Notes under the pieces: model-generated
Databases searched by the model: none
Seen by the model: only the letters and a program-made list of their open reading frames with translations
What the model was told of the DNA's origin: nothing
Part shown: piece by piece, positions 1 through 5,830 of the stretch
How the letters are laid out: each line of letters begins with the position of its first letter
Numbering within the stretch: the first letter of the stretch is position 1
Made by a program: the position numbers and the translations under genes
Source of the DNA: DATKWV01 sp035529405
Lineage (GTDB): Bacteria > Planctomycetota > Phycisphaerae > Sedimentisphaerales > Anaerobacaceae
Direction: 5' to 3'
Length of the DNA stretch: 7,726 bases
Assembly (NCBI GenBank): GCA_035529405.1
Contig: DATKWV010000116.1
Location: 1 to 7,726 of the forward strand

Positions 1-10
1 AATCAGTGCC

Positions 11-38
11 TTGCCGTATTTTTTGCCATATTTATAGT
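11..38 (+). promoter_or_regulatory. Possible sigma70-type promoter for the first secreted protein
   Basis: TTGCCG at 11-16 (4 of 6 to TTGACA) and TATAGT at 33-38 (5 of 6 to TATAAT) are separated by 16 bases. Transcription would begin near base 45, giving a leader of about 20 bases that contains the AGGAGG site and reaches the ATG at 65. This position argues against the upstream ATG at 47 being the real start. The call rests on consensus matching by eye only. Confidence 0.4.
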
Positions 39-51
39 ATTAAGTAATGGT

Positions 52-57
52 AGGAGG
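52..57 (+). promoter_or_regulatory. Shine-Dalgarno site that decides the start at 65
   Basis: A perfect AGGAGG lies 7 bases before ATG 65. An in-frame ATG at 47 lies upstream of this site and has no ribosome-binding site of its own, and it would put six extra residues (MVGGLK) in front of a standard signal peptide. The start at 65 is therefore preferred. Confidence 0.85.
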
Positions 58-64
58 ACTAAAA

Positions 65-3000
65 ATGGGAACTCGCAGGTTGCTGACTGTCCCGGTTGTG
101 CTGTTGCTGATATGTACTGCATCTTATGCCGCAATAACCACGCAGCTTAGCCAGTATGGAATCACCTGGGACTTCAATACACCGGTCGAATACGGGCAGT
201 TCGTCAACGGGGATTACTGGGTCGCCGGGCCGGTAACAATTACTTCCGTTTCGCCGGCGTGGGACGGGCAACGACACGGCTCGATGGTTGACCCGGCTAC
301 CATCGCAAGCCAGGGCTACCGCGCGGGTCTTGATTTGACGTTTGACCCTGCGCTTCGGGCCACTTTTCCGCTGACACTTAATGGTGTCAGCAGTCTTGTT
401 TCGACTATCGGCCTTGCTGAGATAAACCCCGGCGGTGCGCACGAGGGTATTGACATAGCTGCGGTGCTGACGGTTGTCGGTGCGCCTGTTCCTGCGGGGA
501 CGTTTCGGCCGCCCTATGCGGCGGGGCCGAAGCCATTTTATAATGTCTCGCAGGTAAACTACGCAGCTGTACCGGCCCTGGCTTTGCCGCCGGGCGCGGC
601 AATGCCCAATCTTGCCGGCGTTATGACAAAGGTCTGGCTGGACCACAGCGGTATGCGGGGTAATCCCGGTGGTTCGCTGCACCCCAGCGGTAATATGGAG
701 CCTTATCCGCGTGACAGCACACTGCAGATGTCAACGGTGGCAGTGGCGACGATGGTTGATACCGGCAGCCGCAATGAATATATCCACAGGATGGTACAAT
801 TAGGCATAGACCTGTATTACTGCCATCTCAATAACGGTGACGCATGGCGAGCTTACGGCGGCTTCGGCAGCGGCAGAAAGTGGCCGATTCTGTTTGCCGG
901 CATAGTGCTTGGTGACACCAGCATGCAAAATCCCATAGAAACTACACCCGCGTGCTGCTGCCTGACGGGTACCGTGAACAAGTTTGGCGAAGACGGCCAC
1001 ACATATTACGGCCTGCCGACCGTGGAATATCCCGATGGCCGGCCGCTCTGGGGCCAGGATTGTGTAGATGGCATGTACGAATACAACGTGGCAACCGATA
1101 ACGGCGATAGAGACTGCCGTGACCCGAACGCCCTTGTGCAGCTTGACGGGTACCGCACATGCTGTACCAGTCATGCGTGGGTTGGCGAGGCCCTTGCGGC
1201 AAGACTGATGAACGCTGTTAATATCTGGAACCACGATGCGTTTTTTGAGTACGTGGACTGGTGGGTGCTTTACGAGACCCAGACAGATGTACATATGTAC
1301 GGCAATGACTTTATCGAGGATATGTGGACGGCCTACCGTGATGCCACAGACCCTGTCGCCAAACCGCAAATTTCGCCGAACGGCGGCTTTTTTATGGAGT
1401 CGATAGAAGTTGCGATTTCAACCTCCACCACAGGCGCAACGATTTATTATACAACCGACGGTACCGTACCTACGCCCGCATCAACACAGTACACGACGCC
1501 GTTTGCGCTAACGCAAACCACTACAGTTAAGGCCCTGGCTGTCAAAAGCGGCATGATTGACAGCGTTATCACTGCGGCCACGTTTATCGAAACCAGCGGA
1601 AATCAGATTCCTGTCGCCGATGCCGGAAGCGACCAGGAAGTATTTGACAACGACAACAACGGATACGAACCGGTGACTCTTGACGGCTGCGGCTCCTACG
1701 ACCCGGACGGTACGATAATCAGTTATGTCTGGAAAGAGGGTGCTGTAGAGCTTGCTGCAGGTGTGATTGCGGTTGTAAACCTTGATATTGGTCAGCACAC
1801 GGTAACTCTCGAGGTAACCGATGACCTTGCGGCAACAGCAACGGATGAAACAATTATTGCCGTCAGCGCCACAACTGATTTTACACCGCCCGAACCGGAC
1901 CCGATGACGTGGGCCTGCGAACCGTATCCGAAGAGTCCGACTTCCGTAATCATGCAGGCTGCTGCTGCCACGGATATAAGCGGTGTCGAGTATTATTTTG
2001 AATGTGTCGCCGGCGGCGGTCATGACAGCTCCTGGCAGGACAGCGGTATTTACGAAGATACAAACCTCAGACCTGCCGCCGAATACAGCTACAGGGTCAG
2101 TGCACGCGACAAAAGCGGCAATCACAATCAGACCGACTGGTCGTCAATTGAATCGGCCGTGACCAGAAGCGGCGTCGGCGGCCTGCCGAAACTGCTGGTC
2201 GAAGAACAACCCGGTGACTGCTACACGGTTACCGCTTACGATTCATCGGACCCCAACACTAAATACTGGCAGGTAAAGGTGGACGTGCTGTCCGGCGGCA
2301 TCTTCTCGTTTAAGGACTTTACTGACGCAGGTGACGGCCTGGGAGACCATACCAGTTACTGCGGCACCGACGCATATAGTCGCCAGGCGAACCTGGTTCA
2401 GTTTGAGGGCCGCGGCGGTGAGGTGTTCAGTCGGCGCTATCCCGTTGCGGACCTGGCCGGTAAGTTGACCTTTACTGCGGCGCCTGACGGTTCTTCGTTT
2501 ACCATCGAGTACAAGGAGACCCCTGTGACCAGCGGGTATTACCATAGTTCTTATGCTGACGGTGACATCAGTTTAAGTCCCGGTGAACTGCTGACCACTA
2601 TTACGGTGGTCATTAAGCCGCCGGATGCCAGCGGTACTTTTTGGGATTGGGCCGCAGAATATGAAAATGTCTGCGGTCATGCGCTTTCGGCCAAGATTTG
2701 GGCCGTGGACTACATTGAGCTTTGGCTGGACGGTCTGATTAACAAAACAGCCGACAGCCAGACCACAAAGGTCGACGGACTATGGGACCCGACCGGTCCC
2801 CAAAGCTATATGCGCTGGACGATGGGCGGCAATTCAGCAATGGGATTAATGCTCAGCCGCGAATTTATCGTTGATTATCAATCGGGTCTTGCAGGTCACG
2901 AAACAGGGGCAACTGTCAGCACCGGCGGCTGGGCAGGCTTCGAATATTCCAGGTATGGAGCCGGTTTTGATTACGGTGCCGTTTACGCACTGCCGGCAGG

Positions 3001-3250
3001 TCAGACGCGCATTAACGCCGGACAAATCATAATTGATAGTCCGGGCCCGTTGTGTCTGGCTGACGACACACCCGCAGCGGATTTTAACGGTGATTGTGTG
3101 GTAGATAATTTGGACCTGGACAGTATGACGCAGCAGTGGCTTGGCTTTGTTGACCCTGATTCTGAGATTGATTTATACGATGACGACTACATCGATTTTC
3201 ACGACTACTGCGAACTTGCCCAGTGGTGGCTGCAGGAGGCACGCTGGTAA
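65..3250 (+). CDS. Secreted multidomain protein with chitobiase-C-like, PKD, FN3-like and dockerin-like modules
   Basis: This predicted 1061-residue exported protein has an unassigned main activity. Residues 1-22 form a signal peptide (RR near the N terminus, hydrophobic VPVVLLLI core, cleavage probably after SYA). Residues about 24-430 form a large domain I cannot place. It carries GQFVNGDYWV near its start and GSGRKWPILFAG near 268-279, and its helix-like segments around 370-430 suggest an alpha/alpha-toroid of the kind seen in polysaccharide lyases, but this is inference. Residues 434-507 resemble the chitobiase/hexosaminidase C-terminal module (IYYTTDGTVPT). Residues 513-602 are PKD-like (ADAGSD, then GSYDPDGTI). 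Residues 605-700 are a fibronectin-III-like module homologous to those in the gene at 5831. Residues 701-1004 are an unassigned, probably beta-rich region. Residues 1006-1061 are dockerin-like: loop 1 at D1006-D1017 is canonical, loop 2 at D1036-D1047 has Tyr in place of Asn, and the chain ends in WWLQEARW. A polysaccharide-active or polysaccharide-binding role is likely. There is no catalytic proof. Confidence 0.85.
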   Translation: MGTRRLLTVPVVLLLICTASYAAITTQLSQYGITWDFNTPVEYGQFVNGDYWVAGPVTITSVSPAWDGQRHGSMVDPATIASQGYRAGLDLTFDPALRATFPLTLNGVSSLVSTIGLAEINPGGAHEGIDIAAVLTVVGAPVPAGTFRPPYAAGPKPFYNVSQVNYAAVPALALPPGAAMPNLAGVMTKVWLDHSGMRGNPGGSLHPSGNMEPYPRDSTLQMSTVAVATMVDTGSRNEYIHRMVQLGIDLYYCHLNNGDAWRAYGGFGSGRKWPILFAGIVLGDTSMQNPIETTPACCCLTGTVNKFGEDGHTYYGLPTVEYPDGRPLWGQDCVDGMYEYNVATDNGDRDCRDPNALVQLDGYRTCCTSHAWVGEALAARLMNAVNIWNHDAFFEYVDWWVLYETQTDVHMYGNDFIEDMWTAYRDATDPVAKPQISPNGGFFMESIEVAISTSTTGATIYYTTDGTVPTPASTQYTTPFALTQTTTVKALAVKSGMIDSVITAATFIETSGNQIPVADAGSDQEVFDNDNNGYEPVTLDGCGSYDPDGTIISYVWKEGAVELAAGVIAVVNLDIGQHTVTLEVTDDLAATATDETIIAVSATTDFTPPEPDPMTWACEPYPKSPTSVIMQAAAATDISGVEYYFECVAGGGHDSSWQDSGIYEDTNLRPAAEYSYRVSARDKSGNHNQTDWSSIESAVTRSGVGGLPKLLVEEQPGDCYTVTAYDSSDPNTKYWQVKVDVLSGGIFSFKDFTDAGDGLGDHTSYCGTDAYSRQANLVQFEGRGGEVFSRRYPVADLAGKLTFTAAPDGSSFTIEYKETPVTSGYYHSSYADGDISLSPGELLTTITVVIKPPDASGTFWDWAAEYENVCGHALSAKIWAVDYIELWLDGLINKTADSQTTKVDGLWDPTGPQSYMRWTMGGNSAMGLMLSREFIVDYQSGLAGHETGATVSTGGWAGFEYSRYGAGFDYGAVYALPAGQTRINAGQIIIDSPGPLCLADDTPAADFNGDCVVDNLDLDSMTQQWLGFVDPDSEIDLYDDDYIDFHDYCELAQWWLQEARW

Positions 3251-3335
3251 TTTTAAGATACAGCGGACAGCCTGATGCTTACGGCAGCCGGCTGCTTGCG
3301 GAAGATATATACATAACTACCTGGTGTAGCTGTGG
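3251..3335. other. Convergent intergenic gap with a 12-base palindrome
   Basis: This short gap separates the ends of the secreted-protein gene and the pilZ gene. It holds the perfect palindrome GCAGCCGGCTGC at 3284-3295. Neither strand has a run of T after it, so it is not a convincing intrinsic terminator, although a factor-dependent or bidirectional stop here would make sense for converging genes. Confidence 0.3.
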
Positions 3336-3650
3336 TTAAGCGAACTGGATGGCTACGCCGATACAGGTGTCTGTGAGCATACTTTCCCGCTCTATACGAA
3401 CTACAGTACCGCCCTTTATTCGCGCAAATTGGCCTTTTTCCTTTGCCAGGGCCATAGTTCGCGGAAAATTCACTTCTACTATATGGCCTGTGTGAATCGG
3501 AGTGGTCATGGGAACGGTCAGAAAAACACCCGTTTTGCTGACATTACTGCTTTGACCATTAAAGAAGCGGTTGGCTTCGGGCAGCCAAACGCTGACCGGC
3601 CAGGAAAGTTGCGCTCGGGTATCTTTTCGCTGCTCAGTTAATGTCTCCAT
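3336..3650 (-). CDS. PilZ-domain protein (putative c-di-GMP receptor)
   Basis: This 104-residue stand-alone PilZ domain protein is predicted to be cytoplasmic, with no signal peptide or membrane segment. Both signature elements are visible: RxxxR as R8-K-D-T-R12, and [D/N]xSxxG as N36-V-S-K-T-G41. In the PilZ family these residues bind cyclic di-GMP. The rest reads as the usual small beta-barrel, including GHIVEVNFP and a strand at GGTVVRIE. The length is typical for a single-domain PilZ protein acting as an adaptor. The start at 3650 is supported by a GGAGG site 8 bases upstream. The gene is convergent with the secreted-protein gene and divergent from the tsaC fusion, so it is probably its own transcription unit. 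The target process (motility, exopolysaccharide or other) cannot be told from the neighbours. Confidence 0.88.
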   Translation of the reverse strand: METLTEQRKDTRAQLSWPVSVWLPEANRFFNGQSSNVSKTGVFLTVPMTTPIHTGHIVEVNFPRTMALAKEKGQFARIKGGTVVRIERESMLTDTCIGVAIQFA

Positions 3651-3658
3651 GGTTTAAA

Positions 3659-3663
3659 CCTCC
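3659..3663 (-). promoter_or_regulatory. Shine-Dalgarno site of the pilZ gene
   Basis: CCTCC on the plus strand reads as GGAGG on the minus strand, 8 bases before the ATG whose complement is 3648-3650. It fixes the pilZ start. Confidence 0.75.
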
Positions 3664-3734
3664 GTGACTTAACTTAAACATACGTTTCACTGGTTCATTT
3701 AATTATCGGCAACGTCAAAGTAGATAGATTAGGA

Positions 3735-3764
3735 AATATGGGCAGTTTGCGCACATCCTGACAA
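3735..3764 (-). promoter_or_regulatory. Possible promoter for the pilZ gene
   Basis: Read on the minus strand, TTGTCA (complement of 3759-3764, 5 of 6 to consensus) is followed after 18 bases by CATATT (complement of 3735-3740, 4 of 6). The transcript would start near 3728 and leave a leader of roughly 78 bases. This is weak evidence by eye, with a slightly long spacer. Confidence 0.3.
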
Positions 3765-3895
3765 AAACTTCCCAGCCTCGCATTGGGCTGCAGTAAAATG
3801 GGCTTTTATCGGGTGTTAAAGTAAAATTATTTATGTCAAAACGGTAAAAGCCGCCGCCGTCACACTGCTGAGGGTTCTGCGGGGAGGTTCAACCG

Positions 3896-3933
3896 CGTGT
3901 ATAGGCAGTTGTACGGGGGCAATTGCTGACACG
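3896..3933 (+). other. Strong potential RNA hairpin upstream of the tsaC fusion
   Basis: The outer stem CGTGT (3896-3900) pairs with ACACG (3929-3933). The inner stem GCAGTTG (3905-3911) pairs with CAATTGC (3920-3926) through six Watson-Crick pairs and one G-T wobble, closing an 8-base loop TACGGGGG. A small asymmetric internal loop (ATAG against TG) separates the stems. There is no T run after it, so it is not an intrinsic terminator. It could be a leader structure or part of a small RNA. I do not recognise a known riboswitch class. Confidence 0.35.
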
Positions 3934-4008
3934 GTAAGGCTGTTTTGATTGCAGAGGCCGGCTAAGTTTCTTGCCATTTGCCGGGCTTTAATGTAACCTT
4001 GCGGTTTG

Positions 4009-5130
4009 ATGGAAACAGAAGTGCTTAAAATAGATAGCAGCCGCATTGATTTGGCGGAAATTGGGCGGGCAGCGAGGCTTATTGATGCAGGCGAGCTGGT
4101 TGGATTTCCTACGGAAACGGTCTATGGTATTGCCTGTCGGGTCGAGACCGGCTCGCTGGCCGGGCTTAGTGAAGCTAAAGGCAGGGCTTTGGATAAACCT
4201 TTTACCCTGCACATTGCCCAAAGAGATACAGTGCGTCAGTACATACCCACTATGGGTATCAGGGCCGAGAAACTGATTGCGAAGGCCTGGCCTGGACCGC
4301 TGACCATAATTTTCGAACTGGAAGCTGCCGACCTCGAAAAACAAAGGCAGGCTTTAGATGCGGAGATTTTTCGCAACCTCTATAAGGATAGTTCGATAGG
4401 TGTTCGATGTCCGGATAATGCGGTGGCTGGTGAGCTTTTATGCCGCACCAAAAGCCCTGTCGTAGCGCCGAGTGCCAATATTGCCGGTCAACCGCCGGCC
4501 ACCCAGGCGCAGCAGGTTCTCAGTCAGTTTGCCGGCAGGGTCAGGTTGTTGCTGGATGGCGGGCCTTGCAGGTACGGAAAAAGCAGCACTGTTGTGCGGC
4601 TGGCCCAAAACGGGCTGGAGTTTGTAAGGGACGGCGTATATTCACGCCGGCAGGTGGAAGAAATGGCAAAAACGATTTTTTTGTTTGTCTGTACGGGCAA
4701 CACGTGCAGAAGCCCGATGGCTGAGGCGTTATTCAGTCATTATTTGGCGGAAAAATTAAACTGTGAGGTTGACCAGCTTGAGTGCAAAGGTTATAAAATA
4801 GTTTCCGCCGGTACTGCCGGCGTGGTTGGATTTGCGGCAACTCCGGAAGCCGCAGCCGCCTGTGCGGCTAAGGGGATAGATATAACCGGCCATAGAGCAA
4901 AAGGTTTGTCAGTGCAGCTTATAGACGAGGCTGATTATATCTTTGCTATGAGTGGGCAGCATATTGACCGTATTGTTGGTCTAAGCGGGCGCTCTGCGGG
5001 TAAGTGCCGGCTGTTGGCGGAGAATATGGATATTCATGACCCGATAGGTCAACCGCAGAGTGTATATAATAATTGTGCCCAGCTTATAGAGCAGGCTGTG
5101 AGAAAGAAAGTTGGTGGGCTTGTATTATGA
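4009..5130 (+). CDS. tsaC: TsaC/Sua5-type threonylcarbamoyl-AMP synthase fused to a YwlE-type LMW phosphatase
   Basis: This 373-residue cytoplasmic protein has two enzymes in one chain. Residues 8-210 are a YrdC/TsaC domain, which makes threonylcarbamoyl-AMP from threonine, bicarbonate and ATP for t6A37 of ANN-decoding tRNAs. Visible motifs are FPTETVYG (33-40), KGR...KP (57-64) and PSAN (154-157). Residues 219-373 are a low-molecular-weight phosphatase with the P-loop C228-TGNTC-R234-S and the general-acid DP pair at D344-P345. Thr232 matches the Thr that in B. subtilis YwlE favours phosphoarginine over phosphotyrosine. The phosphatase replaces the C-terminal Sua5 domain of long Sua5 proteins. 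ATG 4009 is preferred to the adjoining TTG 4006, a stop at 3994 rules out anything further upstream, and no clear Shine-Dalgarno site is present. The gene overlaps rpiB by 4 bases. An internal in-frame ATG at 4663 (M219) preceded by AGGTGG could also yield the phosphatase alone. Confidence 0.9.
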   Translation: METEVLKIDSSRIDLAEIGRAARLIDAGELVGFPTETVYGIACRVETGSLAGLSEAKGRALDKPFTLHIAQRDTVRQYIPTMGIRAEKLIAKAWPGPLTIIFELEAADLEKQRQALDAEIFRNLYKDSSIGVRCPDNAVAGELLCRTKSPVVAPSANIAGQPPATQAQQVLSQFAGRVRLLLDGGPCRYGKSSTVVRLAQNGLEFVRDGVYSRRQVEEMAKTIFLFVCTGNTCRSPMAEALFSHYLAEKLNCEVDQLECKGYKIVSAGTAGVVGFAATPEAAAACAAKGIDITGHRAKGLSVQLIDEADYIFAMSGQHIDRIVGLSGRSAGKCRLLAENMDIHDPIGQPQSVYNNCAQLIEQAVRKKVGGLVL

Positions 5131-5621
5131 AAATCGTGGTTGGAAGTGACCATCGGGGCTTTGAGGCCAAACAGCGAATCAAGGCCATAATTGCGCAACT
5201 GGGGCATGAATGCCTGGATGTTGGTACCAATGACAACAACCCGGTTGATTACCCGGACACTGCCTATTTGGCCGCGATGGCCGTGGCCAATAAACAGGCT
5301 GACAGAGCTATTCTGGTTTGTGGTACGGGCCTTGGTATGAGTATTACTGCCAATAAAGTAAGGGGCATCAGGGCCGCCTTATGTCACGATGAGCTGACCG
5401 CTCAGATTTCCCGTCACCATAACGATGCCAATGTATTGTGTATTTCCGGCGACCTTGTTGGAGAGGTACTGCTGCGAAAAATGGTGCAGGTGTGGCTTGA
5501 TACGGATTTTAGCGGCGGCAGACACCTCAGAAGGGTACAAAAAATAGCCGCTATTGAAGACGGTAAGGACCCGAGAGAAATCCGGAAAAACACCGTTAGT
5601 ACTGCTGAAACCGGAAGTTAA
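5127..5621 (+). CDS. rpiB: Ribose-5-phosphate isomerase B
   Basis: This 164-residue cytoplasmic RpiB/LacAB-family isomerase interconverts ribose 5-phosphate and ribulose 5-phosphate in the non-oxidative pentose phosphate pathway. Hallmarks in order are G-S-D8-H9-R-G-F (substrate-binding Asp and His), C65-GTGLG (catalytic Cys plus anion-hole loop), ANK (75-77), R96-H97-H98-N99-D-A-N, and G-G-R132-H-L-R-R136 for phosphate binding. The catalytic Cys is present, as in E. coli-type enzymes and unlike the Mycobacterium type. The last 20 or so residues (from about EDGKDP) extend past the usual length of about 145-150 and look disordered. The start at ATG 5127 overlaps the upstream stop as ATGA, so translation is probably coupled to the fusion gene. 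A longer frame from 5073 is rejected because it would bury the start inside the upstream gene. An allose- or galactose-6-phosphate isomerase is possible but less likely next to tsaC. Confidence 0.93.
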   Translation: MKIVVGSDHRGFEAKQRIKAIIAQLGHECLDVGTNDNNPVDYPDTAYLAAMAVANKQADRAILVCGTGLGMSITANKVRGIRAALCHDELTAQISRHHNDANVLCISGDLVGEVLLRKMVQVWLDTDFSGGRHLRRVQKIAAIEDGKDPREIRKNTVSTAETGS

Positions 5622-5706
5622 CGTCAAACATATCCAGAACTGTCCAAATTCTGCGTCTGAGGCATTTTTTATACCCGGATTTCTGGAGGCGGCAAGGAAT
5701 TTGCGC

Positions 5707-5736
5707 TTGACGTCCGCACCTATTGTATGTTAGCAT
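5707..5736 (+). promoter_or_regulatory. Possible extended -10 promoter for the beta-helix protein gene
   Basis: TTGACG at 5707-5712 (5 of 6 to consensus) is followed after 18 bases by TAGCAT at 5731-5736 (4 of 6, with the key second A and last T), which has a TGT extended element directly in front. The transcript would begin near 5743, leaving a leader of about 88 bases before ATG 5831. The evidence is consensus matching by eye only. It would make the downstream gene independent of the rpiB operon. Confidence 0.4.
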
Positions 5737-5764
5737 AGTCTTACGATTCTCAAAGCGAAAAACC

Positions 5765-5807
5765 GGCGGGAGGGCTGAAACCAAGCCAAAAGGACAGCAC
5801 TGCCGCC
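5765..5807 (+). other. Foldable 5' leader segment, class unknown
   Basis: GGCGG (5765-5769) can pair with CCGCC (5803-5807) and encloses GGCT (5773-5776) pairing with AGCC (5784-5787) across a GAAACCA loop. The structure would sit within the predicted leader and end 10 bases before the AGGAGG site. I compared it from memory with c-di-GMP-I, cobalamin and SAM leaders and could not match any of them. The stems are short, so it could be chance. Confidence 0.25.
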
Positions 5808-5817
5808 CCAAAGGAAA

Positions 5818-5823
5818 AGGAGG
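5818..5823 (+). promoter_or_regulatory. Shine-Dalgarno site for ATG 5831
   Basis: A perfect AGGAGG lies 7 bases before ATG 5831, the same spacing as in front of the first secreted protein. It favours 5831 as a real start. A weaker purine tract (AAAGGAAG, from 5876) precedes a second in-frame ATG at 5891. Confidence 0.75.
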
Positions 5824-5830
5824 AATTATC

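Larger units (their letters stand above)
3651..4008. other. Divergent intergenic region of 358 bases, no supported gene
   Basis: This stretch lies between the divergent pilZ gene and the tsaC-phosphatase fusion. The left third probably holds the pilZ promoter and leader. No convincing promoter or Shine-Dalgarno site is visible for the plus-strand operon. The right half (about 3850-3945) is rich in complementary segments, the best being the hairpin at 3896-3933. A start-stop pair ATGTAA lies at 3991-3996, and an in-frame stop at 3994 bounds the upstream extent of the fusion gene. Short minus-strand reading frames here lack ribosome-binding sites and run into the tsaC gene, so I do not call them. 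Confidence 0.5.

Noticed and set aside
47..67. ATG at 47 as the start of the first secreted protein
   Set aside because: It lies upstream of the AGGAGG and close to the predicted transcription start, while ATG 65 has ideal spacing and directly starts a signal peptide.
65..130. Lipoprotein signal (LLLIC) in the first secreted protein
   Set aside because: The residue before Cys17 is Ile, not Gly, Ala or Ser, and a normal cleavage site SYA-A follows.
59..2545. Several long open frames on the minus strand opposite the first secreted protein
   Set aside because: They overlap a well-supported gene, have Arg/Cys/His-rich compositions typical of antisense frames, and lack recognisable domains.
3429..3641. 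Plus-strand frame opposite the pilZ gene
   Set aside because: It is a shadow of the PilZ frame, which has both signature motifs and a ribosome-binding site.
3876..3896. tRNA-like T-arm (GGTTCAA) in the divergent gap
   Set aside because: No acceptor, anticodon or D arms can be placed around it.
3831..4344. Minus-strand frames across the start of the tsaC fusion
   Set aside because: They overlap each other and the 5' end of a conserved gene, with no Shine-Dalgarno site or recognisable domain.
4440..4724. Overlapping plus-strand frame inside the tsaC fusion
   Set aside because: It is a Cys/Arg-rich shadow of a frame in which both enzyme domains are intact.
5073..5126. Upstream extension of rpiB from 5073
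   Set aside because: The extra 18 residues lie inside the tsaC fusion in another frame, and the conserved RpiB N terminus MKIVVGSDHRG starts at 5127.
5651..5672. Intrinsic terminator after rpiB (a T run at about 5665-5670)
   Set aside because: The segment before the T run can form only about three base pairs, which is too weak a stem.
5743..5815. c-di-GMP-I or cobalamin riboswitch ahead of the beta-helix gene
   Set aside because: Short resemblances exist (GGACAGCACTG, AAAGCGAAA), but the conserved core and stem order of either class are missing.
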